Part shown: positions 8,240 through 18,765 of the stretch, in pieces
How the letters are laid out: every line of letters starts with the position of its first letter
How positions within the stretch are numbered: position 1 is the stretch's first letter
Source: Phytopythium helicoides
Taxonomy: Eukaryota; Oomycota; Peronosporomycetes; Pythiales; Pythiaceae
Direction of reading: 5' to 3'
Assembly: GCA_024867545.1 (NCBI GenBank)
Contig: JANFNE010000039.1
Span: 310,001-374,000, forward strand
Length of the DNA: 64,000 nt
Made by a program: the position numbers and the translations under genes
The notes under the pieces: model-generated
The model's input: the letters and a program-made list of their open reading frames with translations, nothing else
What the model was told of the DNA's origin: nothing
Databases searched by the model: none

Positions 8240-11040
8240 TCACTTGCGGCGCTTGTAGCGGCCCTTGGACTTGAAGCTCGCAGAGCCCTTCTTCGTGTGC
8301 TTCTTCAGGTCCGTGATCTTCTCCTTGAACTCGAACGGGTTCTTGGCCTCGCGCGTCTTGGCCTTCTTGGCCTTGGGCTCGCCAGGAGCCGACTCGCTCA
8401 GGTCCACGTCGAACGCACCCTTCGGCTTGTGCGTCGCCTGCTTGGCGCGAGCCTTCTCGCGTTCCAAGCGCTTACGGGCATGCATCTCCGAGATTGACTC
8501 TTCCTCACGAGATCGCTGCTTCTCGAGCTCAGCCTTCTTGGCGCGCTTGGCAGCGCCGGCAACGTGCATGGACGTGAAGACCTTCTTCTTCTTCTTACCG
8601 TCATCTCCATCGTCGTCATTCTCGGCGTCGGCAAGCATGCGTTCCTCCTGCTCGCGAAGCTCAAACAGTCGCCGCTTCTTGTGACTCATGAGCTTTAGTT
8701 TCTTGGCGCGAGACATCGTTTCCTCGCCCTCCTCTTCACCGTTCTTCTCGTTGAGCTGCTGTCGGACCAATCGCTCCTCTTCAGCGCGCTCATTCACGGC
8801 CTTCTTCTCCTTCTCCGACATGAACCAAGTACGCGCAGGGCGAGCCGCAATTTCATCGCGGTGCTTGAGCAAGGTTCGAGGCACGCTCGGCCTCCTTCTC
8901 TGCCTCGCGCATGCGCTTCTCGAGAGGTTTCATCGTGCATGACAAGCTTGATGTCCTCCTTCATACCCTCGATGCGCGCCTTCCACTGTGCAATCACAGG
9001 GTCCGGAACAGCGCGAGACTTGACAAATCCCTTGCAATGGCGAGTCACCTGCTTCATCACGAGACGGCGAGACTCGCTCGTAAGCGTCACAGCACGACCA
9101 TTACGCCCAGCTCGGGCAGTACGACCGACACGGTGAACGTATGTGGTAATGTCCTTGGGCATTTCGTAGTTGATGACTGCGTGCACGCCCTTCACATCGA
9201 TACCACGAGCAGCAACATCCGTACACAGAAGAATGTCGACCTTGCCATCACGGAAGTTCTGAAGAGCCTCGAGACGCTCCTTCTGGCTCAGGTTGCCGTG
9301 CAGCTCAGCGGCATTAATACCCGCAAGACCAAACACAATCATCATGCGGTGAGCATGCTGCTTCGTCTCCATGAACACAATCGTGTTCGTCCGGAACGTA
9401 CGGGTGCACAGCGCAAGAAGAATGGCTTCACGGTCATCCTCGCGGTTCGGGCGAATACGCACAAACTCCTGCACAAGGTGCTTGGCCATGTCAAAGAGCG
9501 GGTCTGTGCTAATGCGAACAGGACGCTTCATCGACAGCTCAATCAGCTGATCAACCTTCGACGTCAGCGTGGCCGAGAAAAGCATCGTCTGGCGGGCGAC
9601 GGGACACATGCGCACAAGCTCGTTGACTTCCTCCGTGAAACCAAGCTCAAGCAAGCGATCAGCTTCATCCAGTACCAGGATTTCGAGGTCGTCCATATGA
9701 ATGCTCTTTGAGTTGCGGAGGTGATCAATCATACGGCCGGGAGTACAAATGACAACGTCCGGGCGGTTGCGAAGCTCGGCCTCCTGTGGCTTCAGCGGCA
9801 AACCGCCAACAGGCAAGCGCGCTGGTAATATCGGTAAAACGAGCTAGCTGCTCCAGCATCGACTGACACTGGGTCGCAAGTTCGCGGACTGGGCAGATAA
9901 TCATAACACGCGTAGACTGGACGCGGCGCGATCGGAACTGAAGGCGCTCAAGAATGGGGAGCAGGAATGCAGCCGTCTTACCACTTCCCTGTCTGAGCAC
10001 TGGCGCAAATGTCCTTGCCTGTAAGCGCAATCGGAATCGCACGCTGCTGGATCGGCGTAGGCTTTTCAAAGCCAACTTGAGTAATCGCACGCATAATCGG
10101 ACGAGAGAGCTTCAGATCCGCAAAGGTCTCAAACTTGGTCTTAGCGAACTCTTGCGCCGCAAAAGGATCGGATTCGAAGAACTCCTCAGCCTTCTTGCGC
10201 TCAATCTCGTCAACGAGCTCCTCACGAGACTTGACACCATCCTTTCCGTCCCTGAGAGCAGCCTGAAGTTGGGCCTCTTCAACAACATCCTCGTCCTCCT
10301 CTTCAACCTCCTCCTCCTGCGGCTGTTGCTCTTCTTCCGATTCACTGCTCTCGTCGTCGGATTCCTCCTTGTCCGTCTTCGTCGCTGCCGGACTCGGCCT
10401 TTTCCGCGTCTTCGTCGTCGCTTCCGCTTTCCTCCTTCGCCTTCTTCTCGGCCTTGGCCAACTTCTTTCGCGCGCTTGGCCTCCTTCTCAGCAGCCTTTT
10501 CCTTTCGGCGCTTCTCGATCTTCGACTGGATGGTCGTGCGCTTCGTGCCCTTGAGCTCACCCTCCATGCGCTCAATCCGCGAGATCGCCTCTGTTCGTCG
10601 CCAGCAACGTCAGCCATTACCTCCACAATCCACCAACACCACACTGCATCCGCACTCGTAAAGTCCCACGAGCCGCCGGTCGATCCGGAAAACCCACTGC
10701 CGTCCTCAAACTCAAAGTCCTCGGCGATCTCGGCCTGCTTCATGGCCGCGCGGCGCTCCGCCTGCTCCTGGCGCTATTAATTCACGCCCAACACCACGTC
10801 AGCCTCTCTTCATCACCTCTGGAGCCAGCAGCACGGCCGCACCTTGGAGATGACGGCGTCCTTCATGGCGGCGTCCTCCGCCTCCTCGTCCGAGCTCTCC
10901 TCCACATTCGACAGCTGCGCCTCCGTCAGCCCACGAGCCCAAGCGCAAGCGCACGAGACGCGACGCACCTCGTCGTCCGACGCGATGGTCATGACCAGGT
11001 CATCGGCCTCCGCCGCCTGCGGCTTCTTGGACTTGGCCAT
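8240..11040 (-). CDS. DDX27: DEAD-box RNA helicase DDX27/Drs1
   Basis: This is a nucleolar ATP-dependent RNA helicase for large-subunit ribosome assembly. The start is at 11040 (MAKSKKPQAAEADD). Small introns seem to interrupt the acidic N-terminus; one candidate, 10915-10968, is 54 bases and free of stops. Helicase motifs in order are the Q motif (GFEKPTPIQQRAIPIAL), AQTGSGKT, PVRELATQ, TPGR, LDEADRLLELGF, FSATLTSKVDQL, CTDVAARGID and HRVGRTARAG. The tail has RPARTWFMSEKEKK, typical of DDX27, and ends in a Lys-rich stretch at 8240. Frame changes occur near 10450, 10370, 10000 (inside the Walker A codons), 9825, 8925 and 8880; each looks like one base. A working gene with assembly indels is the simplest reading. 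Confidence 0.9.
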
Positions 11041-11395
11041 GCTGCCCGACGCCTCGCCACCAACAAAATGCCGCCGCCATCTCCATCAAGCGACGTGGAG
11101 TGGCCCACACACCTTGCGGTGGGTGGAAGTGCCGCCTCAGCCGGCTTTTCCCCCAATCAACCGTCTTCAGCACCAAAATGTGCGTTATCATTGGATAAAA
11201 CGTTGATAGTAACATGATTCGCTGAAAATACAGCCAATCGGCGCCTCGCCTTCCTCGTAGTTGAACTTTGATTCGGCCACTATGGCGCCATGGGGCCGTC
11301 ACTGTTGTTTCCATCAACACAAAGTCGGTCGACGAGCCCATCGGCGCGGGAAGCGTCGCATTTAACGACCGTCTCGGCGCGCCACACGCGGCGAC
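11041..11395. promoter_or_regulatory. divergent promoter region with CCAAT boxes
   Basis: This region lies between the divergently transcribed helicase and the small gene at 11396. CCAAT-type motifs occur at 11153-11157, 11190-11194 (as ATTGG) and 11233-11237. No ORF here has family-like features. Confidence 0.5.
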
Positions 11396-11960
11396 ATGGA
11401 GCGCGACCGGCTGCGTACGTGGCGCGCTCTCGCTGCTTCCTAAGCTGGCGCTGGGCTGGCGCTGGGCTGGCGCTGGGCTGGCGCTGGGCTGGCGCTGGGC
11501 TGGCGAGCGTTGGGGCTGACGCGCGGCCGCAGACATGCAGATGGTGGCCGACGGCATGCGGCGGCGGCGCGAGGAGGAGGCGCAGCAGCGGCTCGAGCAG
11601 CTCGAGCGCGCGCGGATGGCCAACCAGATATCTCCAGGTGCGTGGAGCTGGCGGACTGCGGCGCTGTAGTAGGTGCTGATGGTGGCGCTGGTTGTGATGG
11701 CAGACGACTACAACCGACAGGTGCGTGGCGCCAAGCGGAGGGAGCAGAGGAGAGCTGAGCTGACGCAGAGATGCAGCTGCACCTGCTGTCGTTCGCGTAC
11801 CTCGCCAACATCGTCGCCGTGCGCGAGCGCAAGAAGCAGATGACGCAGTGCCCGTACGTAGTTGCTGGGCTGACTGGAGGTTGCGGCTGGAGTTGCGCGG
11901 CCTCGGGAGCTGACTGTAGAGCTGGATGCCGGTGTCAACGACAGGAGGAGCATGTACTAG
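11396..11960 (+). CDS. small multi-exon protein, unrecognised
   Basis: Proposed exons are 11396-11414 (19 bases), 11533-11637, 11704-11720 (a 17-base microexon) and 11771-11853, plus an uncertain last exon ending near 11960. Joined, they read MERDRLHMQMVADGM, then a charged helix (RRRREEEAQQRLEQLERARMA), then ISPDDYNRQ, then LSFAYLANIVAVRERKKQMTQCP. The splice phases agree through exon 4, which supports a real gene. The 3' end is unclear; a frame reading ELDAGVNDRRSMY* at 11919-11960 is plausible but needs a shift. The protein seems short, helical and soluble. I do not recognise the family. Confidence 0.45.
11445..11505 (+). repeat. 11-base minisatellite, 5 copies
   Basis: CTGGCGCTGGG is repeated five times without change (11445-11499), followed by a partial copy. 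It lies inside the first proposed intron (11415-11532) of the small gene, so length changes would not alter the protein. Confidence 0.9.
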
Positions 11961-12406
11961 CCACTAGCCGCTCACAGTCTCCACGTACGTCACCAGCGAG
12001 CCGAGCGCCAAGCAGGCTGCATGTTGCCCCCATGACGTCGATCCAATGTACATTTTTGTCCAATACACGGTCCGGAAACGGATTTTCCTCCAATCCGCTC
12101 GCGCGTTCCCCGTCCTCCGCGACCTTTCGATGCAGACGCCCTTTCACATGAGCGAGCGGCAGTGGCGCCGCCGACCGCCGCCCCGCGCGGCCTCCATGAG
12201 CGCCAAGGTCCCCGCGAGCGCCGGCCGCTCGACCAGCGCGCGAGCCAAAGGCGCGACGTCCGCCATGGCGCCGACCGCGGCCTCCAGCGGCAAGCGCGTG
12301 GCGAGAAAGGCCGAGGACGCGGACGGGCAACCAGTCGGGAGAAAGGACGGCGAGCGAGGCCGCGAGGTGGCGCGAGCTGCGCAGGTCCGTGAGGGTGCGC
12401 GCGTCG
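11961..12406. other. GC-rich region before coiled-coil gene
   Basis: Several frames are open here because of high GC. A run from ATG 12196 (MSAKVPASAGRS..) could be the true N-terminus of the next gene if an indel separates it from the frame used from 12407. The AT-richer part (12020-12110) may be the promoter. Confidence 0.4.
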
Positions 12407-14498
12407 ATGGACGCGCCGGCTCAGGCGCAGCGCTCGGCACGCATCGCGGACCTGTGCGAAGAGGACCGCGACAAGGTGGCGCAGCTGGTGCGCCGCGTCG
12501 TGGAGGTGCGTGGGGCTTCTCGTTGCGGCGTCTCGCGGATCTTTGGGTGACGGGAGGTGGCTGGTGGAGGGTAGATTGGGACTATCCATGAAGAGAGCGA
12601 GGCGGCGTTTGAGAGGGAGCGAGTGGCGATGCAGAGAGAGATCATCGAGATGCGAGCGCAGGCCAAGAAGGACGCGGTCGAGATGGACGAGTTAGGGGAC
12701 AAGCTGCGGAGCCGCCTTGCTGTCGGTGAGAGAGTACCAGCAGCGCGTGGCGGCACTGGAAGAAAGCAATGAGGCAGAGATCCGGGCTCGACATGAGGCT
12801 GAACAAACCATGGACATGCTGCGCGTCGAGGTGGACAAGTTGCGCGGCCTTGTACAGAGACAAAATGCAGACATACAGGAAGACCGTCGACGAGAGAGTG
12901 AGCGCCATCAGGTTGAAATCCAGCTTCTCAACGACAGGTTGAGAGAAACACAGGGTGAGTTGATACAGGAGCGGGAGAACAGAATCAAAGAAAAACAGCG
13001 AGAGCTGGACGCTCGACTTGAAGAGCAAGCTGCTGCTGAACGCTTAGCTCGGAAACCACTTGAGACGGACGGAACTGATCAAGTGAGCGACATTGGCCAA
13101 GGTTCAGGGTTTCTGAATCGTCCGTCGAGTGCATCTCCTACGACACGACACTACCCGCCGCCGTCACTTGATATTTCTTCGTTCCTCAACACTTCTATTG
13201 AACTCCCTGAAACGATTCGCGCGATTATGGATGAGTGGAAGCAACGCATGGAGGAAGCTTTGGCGGAAGCGTCTTCTGCAGCCGCATTCGAGTTTTATGA
13301 ACGCGATACGGGTCGTTCGCGCAGTGCGAAGATTCGAGCAAATGCGGAATCATCTGCCAAAGGAAATAACAAGCCATCACCGTCCTCGATGCGCAAGCAA
13401 CGGAAGGGAAATGGAATAATTGTCCACAAGCGCTTGAACTTTGAGAAGAACTCACATGCTGAAGATATTAGCAGTAATGAGCAAGATGAGAGTGAACGAG
13501 AGAGCGATAGACTATCAGATCCAGCGTCACAGAAGCATACATCCCGTCGCCGTCATCAAAGCTCCAGAGGCTCCTCCAAAATGAAACGTGAAGTCAAAAA
13601 AGGTGGCCGACAAGGATATCATCGTCGTGCTGCTCCAACAAAGCAAGAGCGACGAAAAAGATCTCGTATTCCTAGGCGAGTGAGCCTGAAGGATACTTCC
13701 AGCAGTAACAGTGACCGTGCTGACGGCAGTACGAGTGAAAGTTTCCCAGTTTCCAAGCGCAGCAATCGAACACATCATTTACAAAAATCCAATGTGGCGA
13801 TTGATCCGGATGGCGACAAGGCAAATGCTCAAATCTACGCCACTTCTAACGATCGAGACGCAGCTGCTGCCACTACAGCACCTGAGAGTAGCTTTGTCAG
13901 CCTGTATGAGACATCTCTCTTCGACGTCGTTGACGCTATCGAGAGCGTTCGTACCCGAGATCTTGCGAACCGCCGACAAGCCCAACCTCCTATTCACCAA
14001 CGACAAGCAGAATCGATAGACCACAGCGGAAATGCCGACACGTGGATGCATACGCTTCGCACACGAATGGAGGAGCGAGAAAGAAGGCTAGGGGTCGGCA
14101 CAAAAGAATTAGGTGACCAACAAACTTTGCACGGGACGATTGAGCATGCAGATCATCAGCTCGCAAATGAGGACGCAGCGTCGATTGATGAATTTGCAGT
14201 ATTTGATGCTGTGAAAGAATTGTATTCCCGCGAAGTGTTCGAGGGAAGAAGGAAGCCATCCGTATCACCTGGTGGTGGCTGGAAGGAAAAAATAAATGGT
14301 GACCTTGGAGGCATCGACATAACACAATCGCTGAATGATGATGCTCTTAGATCTCATCGCCTGGGAGAAACAACGAGCGCAACCACGATAAATCCGAATC
14401 AGAGAGCTGCCAAGGGAATTCGAGAAGCAATAGAAACTGACATGGAGGTACTTTTACGCGAGGATCCACTTGTTCGAGACCTGTTCCTATCAGGTTGA
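12407..14498 (+). CDS. coiled-coil protein with basic Ser-rich centre, unrecognised
   Basis: The start at 12407 is the first ATG in the coding frame, but the N-terminus may extend upstream in another frame. Exon 1 ends at 12505 (QLVRRVVE), the intron is 12506-12595, and exon 2 resumes with SEAAFERERVAMQREI. One base-shift near 12705-12715 (DKLR to AALLSVREYQQRV) links this to the long ORF that ends at TGA 14496-14498. The first 170 residues are heptad-rich coiled coil (EYQQRVAALEESNEAEIRA, LLNDRLRETQGEL). A Ser/Arg/Lys-rich disordered part follows (KQERRKRSRIPRRVSLKD), then a C-terminal region with MHTLRTRMEERERRLGV and EFAVFDAVKELYSREVFEG. A cytoskeletal or centrosomal role is only a guess from composition. 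Confidence 0.6.
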
Positions 14499-15275
14499 CA
14501 TTGGGATGGGCAATAAATTCGTCCATATATACAGTGAATCGAACCACGAAGCCGAGACTGATTTCTAGGTATCTAATTTTAGTCGGCTACTCGACCGGAC
14601 GACAAGCTCATTTCATCAGAGCTGCACAATACACCTGAGGTGATCCTGGTATGTTCCATCGTCCTATGCATTTCAAGAATTTTTCCACTTAGAAACTGCT
14701 GTCAAGACCCACTTTGTTATTCACTACGCCTCCGAGCTTAAATGGCCTCTAACGAAGTTTGATCAGCCCAAACTGGTGTGATTAATCTAGTACGGTTTCC
14801 CAGGAAGGGCCTGTGCACACGTTTGTCACGTTGGACAAAGGTTTGCCGTCGAGTATGCCTCCCCCAAAACCCGACCAATACGTTTCAGGGAGTGGGCAGC
14901 CAGCGTTTGCAAATGCTCGGATTATTGTGTATTATGGGAACCTATCTTGGTTGTGCTGCGCTTCCTCAACGGTATACTCAAGTCGGAATCATCGTATATG
15001 AGATGGTGTTGCTCGCATTACCTGTAATATCACCACTATGGGCTGTCGATAGCAGCGGAGGCGACTCCAGAGTTTTCTAAATTGCTTTTATTTTTCCAAG
15101 TTGTGCAATTGCTGAGACTTTCCAGTTTAATTGCACCCTCCAAGATACTTTGTTCTCATCATAAGAACACTGCATAAGGTCTTTGCTATAAATACGGTTT
15201 TCGTTTGTTGTCACGTATCCCTTACAGCTCACAGGTCAAGTCTGGAGGAGGTGAGGAGACGAGAAGACGGCTGGA
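14499..15275. other. intergenic region
   Basis: About 780 bases, AT-richer than the neighbouring genes. ORFs up to 100 codons exist (for example 14778-15080) but have no family-like motifs. It probably holds the promoter of the PLAC8 gene; nothing else is recognised. Confidence 0.6.
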
Positions 15276-16185
15276 ATGTATCAACCTCCTACAACATACT
15301 ATGCACCCCAAGGCGGCGCTATGTATCCTCCACAGCAAGGTGGTGCCATGTATCCTCCCCAGCCCAATGTTGGAGTTTATCAAACACCGGTTCAAACAAT
15401 GCATCCGCAACCTGGTGAATATCACCAGCAACCAGCTGTGATTTATCCTCCGCAACAAGTTGCAGCTTTCCCGGTTCAGCAGCCAACAATGTATCAACCA
15501 CAGCAAGCACCAGGAACGTATACAGCTCAAGGAATGTATCCTCCACAAAGTGACGGAATGTATCACCAGCCTCCAACTGGGATGAACTATCAACAACAAT
15601 CTGGTGTGACATACCCGGTACCAGGAGCAGCGGCACCACTCTATGACGGTGCTAATTGGGCTAACAAAGTTGCCCCCATGCAGCCTGCACACATTGCTGA
15701 CCCGAACGCCGGTATTCAGACTGACCGTTGGTCAATTGGGCTCTGTGGCTGCTGCGCTGATTGCGTACCTAACTGCTGGATGACCACGTGTTGCCCTTGT
15801 GTGTCACTAGCTCAAGTCTACGCGCGTATTGGCATCACAACATACACTAAAGGCACTTCTTCGAATGGGAGCTCTCTCCGTTCCTCTTGCGATACTTCGC
15901 TTCATTAGCAGTCAGAACACCCAGAGCGACCACAGCGACGTTCGCCAAATCTTCGTGCTTTTTGCGATCATTTTTATCGAGACTGTGTTCATGTTTGCCG
16001 TGTGCTACGCTCGACTTCGCGTTCGCCGGCGTTTCCGCATCGATGGAAATTGCTGTGACGACCTGTGTGTTTCTTGGTGCTGCGCGTGTTGCGCAATTGC
16101 GCAGATGGCAACACACTCGCGCAGCTACAAGCGCGGAGACTGCTCATTCGGAGGGCCTGACGTGCTCCCACCTTTCATGGTCTAG
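15276..16185 (+). CDS. PLAC8-family Cys-rich membrane protein
   Basis: Residues 1-130 are a Pro/Gln/Tyr-rich tail made of loose repeats around MYPPQ and MYQPP. The PLAC8 domain follows: WSIGLCGCCADCVPNCWMTT, then CCPCVSLAQVYARIG, a hydrophobic segment (LFAIIFIETVFMFAVCYA), then CCDDLCVSWCCACCAIAQMA. PLAC8 proteins are small membrane proteins linked to cell size, metal handling or scramblase-like roles in other eukaryotes; the role here is not known. The frame shifts by one base between about 15840 and 15860 (GITTYT to LKALLRMGALS), inside the domain. The stop is at 16183-16185. Both halves are well conserved, so an indel error is likely. Confidence 0.82.
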
Positions 16186-16671
16186 ACCTAGAATCTGCTC
16201 ACCTTTTTTTGGTTATGCTTCTCAAATACATCCAACTCTCGGTTTCAAGGGGATTATCTAAGAGTGTATCCTCCCGGTTCTACATGGCTCGGTCTTAGCC
16301 GCTTCCGCTTGCAGCTATATTGACGTCGCTTCAAAAGAGAAATGAAGAAATAACATGCAAATTGACGGTCGGATGTGAGTGCTTAGAAGCTGACGCATCC
16401 TGGCCGCTTTGTTTCTGCAACTAGCAAAAGTGACCTGTTAGCTAGCTATATGTATCACTACAAGTATGATTTTTAGTCGCGAAAAAAGTTGCTAGAGCGT
16501 CTTTTGGGGAACAGTGCAATCAAACGAGGCAATGAACTAGTCAAGCAACAAGCTGAGCTCACTCAAGCTATATTGGTTCGGGTAAACTGATGCACTTCCG
16601 GAGAACTATCGTCGATCAGTGCTGTGAATCCGAAAGGGGAACAAGTTAGATCAACAGACTCCATACTGCTT
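16186..16671. other. intergenic region between convergent genes
   Basis: About 490 bases between the 3' ends of the PLAC8 gene and the rhamnosidase gene. No ORF or structured element is recognised. Confidence 0.6.
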
Positions 16672-17264
16672 TTACCACGACACCGTGAATGCCGCATCAG
16701 TTCCGCCAGTGATGTTCAGCATGTACACCGAGTCGTTGCTTGGTATTTCTATCGCGAAGATCCCCCGGGTGCCAGCCGGCGAAGTGATCACGACGCTGAG
16801 CTCCGATTTGCTTCCATCGAGCTGCAGTTGAACGTCAAGTTGCCCAAACGGAGTGGGTACGCGGCTGTACACATCCGAGACACCGAAACCCAATAAGAGT
16901 GGCTTGATACTCCACGTCTGGAACCCGAAGCTTTCTGGTTTAATGCCGGCTACGAAATTCGTAAGCACATACGTTGCTGCGCCTCCCCACGGGTGAGCAA
17001 GTGATGTATAGTCGGATAGGCCGGGTGTACGATCCTGCCCAATATACTCCCAACTACCACCAGACGCGTATGACTCGTTCAGCATTGCACCCCATAAGTT
17101 GTCGAGCAAGTATTTTGCTAGCTCAGTCTGGGCATTCCGCAACAGTGCATCCAGAAGGAACCCGTTCGTGTTTGGTGAAATCTTCGTTGACTTGTCGACC
17201 GCAGTAGAGTCGAGGTACCCGATCCCAGCAGGGAATCCAAGCCGAAGATCTCCAAGCACGAGTC

Positions 17265-18765
17265 CAAGATCAAATCACACTCGAAGGCGAAGTTCTGTCC
17301 TACTTGAGCGTCTCGGGCGCCTTTGCTAGCCTACTCGCTCACGTCACCTGCACTAGTGACTTCCGCTTTGCGAGACTATGGATGCTGCTCCGAGATGGGC
17401 CGACGCCCCGACCAACAAACAGCTCACTTCAACTATATTCTCTCCTACCACGGACGATAGATGGCGTTGTCGAATCTGTGCTAAGCACCGCGTCCAGGTG
17501 CAAGGCAAAGGATATACGAATTTGATCGATCATCTGCGACGTGCGCACTCCAAGGTTACCATCGAGTCAGCGTACAAACATATTCAGCAATACGGAACTA
17601 CATCTCCTGTTCTGGATATCAGTCCACACGCTAAGGGGATTCACGACTGGATTGAATGGATCGTAATGGAGAACCGCCCATTGAGTTTTTGTGAAAGCAA
17701 GCTGGTCCGAAAGAACACCAACTTACCGAAGACGAACGCCAAGGCAATGAAAGACTACATTCGCATGCTCGTCGATGTAGTCCGGGCTGAACTGAAAGAA
17801 AAATTGGCCGGCAAGCGGCTCGGACTTGTGTTTGATGGCTGGTCAGAGAACGGATACCATTTCCTCGGTACCTTCGCAGTTATGGCTCCTGACGACCAGT
17901 CGCTTGGATGTCCGCGTGAGATGTACTTGCTCTCATTCAAGCCACACAAAACCCGACACTTTGGTTCAGATGCTATTATCGACCTGTTTGACGAGATATT
18001 GGACGATTACGGCATTGACCTCACCCAACTTTGCTTCTTCGTTGGTGACAACGCGAGTGTCAACGTATCTATCGGCAAAAAGCTCAAGATTCCCCTCGTT
18101 GGGTGTGCTAGCCATCGCCTTCAACTCGCAGCGGAACGGCACCTTGAGCCACATGCAGAGCTGCTGGAACAAGTATCCACTGTCGTAAAGTGCTTGCGGA
18201 CCGGCAAGCAACGCGCTGTGTTGCGGGATGACGAATTGCCCATGCCAATATTGCGAAATGAGACACGTTGGTCAAGTACATTCGCGATGATCAAGCGGTA
18301 CTTAGAGCTTGCTCCGAGTCTGGACGACACTGACCCCGACTTGGCTCCATTATTGCTTTCGGCAGAGGACAAAAATCGCCTTCGCTCGCTGCTCGAGGAG
18401 CTCAAGAAATTTGAATCTGTGAGCAAGAAGTTGCAAGAAGACAGTGGACTTACCCTGCGCCATGTCCGAGTACTGTTTGACAAACTACTGAGTTCATTCC
18501 CTGACTCTTGCCAGCGCCACCTCACAGCAGATGCACGCGTAGTGTCGTTCCCTCACTTTGAAAATGGCGTTGTGAAAATTTTGAGTGGCAAAGAGCACGA
18601 GCTGGAAACAACAGAGCGCACTGCATTGAAGCGATTCTTGCGCACCGAAGAGGCATTTGAGGACGATGAAAGTGATGACGAGCTATCATTTGCTGACTCT
18701 GCTCTCGCTGGTATTGACGTAGCAGTTGTGGACCACGCAGCGTTGCGTCAACTAGCTTGATACTT
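17265..18765 (+). mobile_element. hAT-type transposon fragment inserted in rhamnosidase gene
   Basis: Approximate limits come from where the rhamnosidase reading frame stops on both sides. The insert is almost only the transposase ORF plus about 110 bases of leader. Near the ends there is an imperfect match (ACTCGAAGGCG about 17282 and ACTTGAAAGCG about 18765; 9 of 11 bases), which could be a decayed target-site duplication. Matching terminal inverted repeats were not found by eye. Confidence 0.55.
17378..18760 (+). CDS. hAT-like transposase with BED finger, C-terminally short
   Basis: This 460-residue intact ORF begins MDAAPRWADAP. A BED-type zinc finger (WRCRICAKH, then HLRRAH) lies near residues 28-60. 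The RNase-H-like hAT core follows: GLVFDGWSENGYHFLGTF (first catalytic-region Asp), FFVGDNASVNVSIG, VGCASHRLQLAAE and RNETRWSSTFAMIKRY are all typical of hAT proteins. It ends at a TGA (18758-18760) after LRQLA, with no hAT C-terminal dimerisation domain (usually another 100 or more residues), so it is probably inactive as a full transposase. It may be a 3'-truncated copy or a derivative. It shows no indel, unlike many neighbours. Confidence 0.85.
   Translation: MDAAPRWADAPTNKQLTSTIFSPTTDDRWRCRICAKHRVQVQGKGYTNLIDHLRRAHSKVTIESAYKHIQQYGTTSPVLDISPHAKGIHDWIEWIVMENRPLSFCESKLVRKNTNLPKTNAKAMKDYIRMLVDVVRAELKEKLAGKRLGLVFDGWSENGYHFLGTFAVMAPDDQSLGCPREMYLLSFKPHKTRHFGSDAIIDLFDEILDDYGIDLTQLCFFVGDNASVNVSIGKKLKIPLVGCASHRLQLAAERHLEPHAELLEQVSTVVKCLRTGKQRAVLRDDELPMPILRNETRWSSTFAMIKRYLELAPSLDDTDPDLAPLLLSAEDKNRLRSLLEELKKFESVSKKLQEDSGLTLRHVRVLFDKLLSSFPDSCQRHLTADARVVSFPHFENGVVKILSGKEHELETTERTALKRFLRTEEAFEDDESDDELSFADSALAGIDVAVVDHAALRQLA

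Noticed and set aside
11445..11505. Tandem repeat as a possible CRISPR-like array
   Set aside because: The 11-base units are directly adjacent without spacers, in a eukaryotic intron; this is a minisatellite.
14778..15080. 100-codon plus-strand ORF with a hydrophobic middle
   Set aside because: No family-like motif, and it lies in AT-richer intergenic DNA just before the PLAC8 gene; not enough support.
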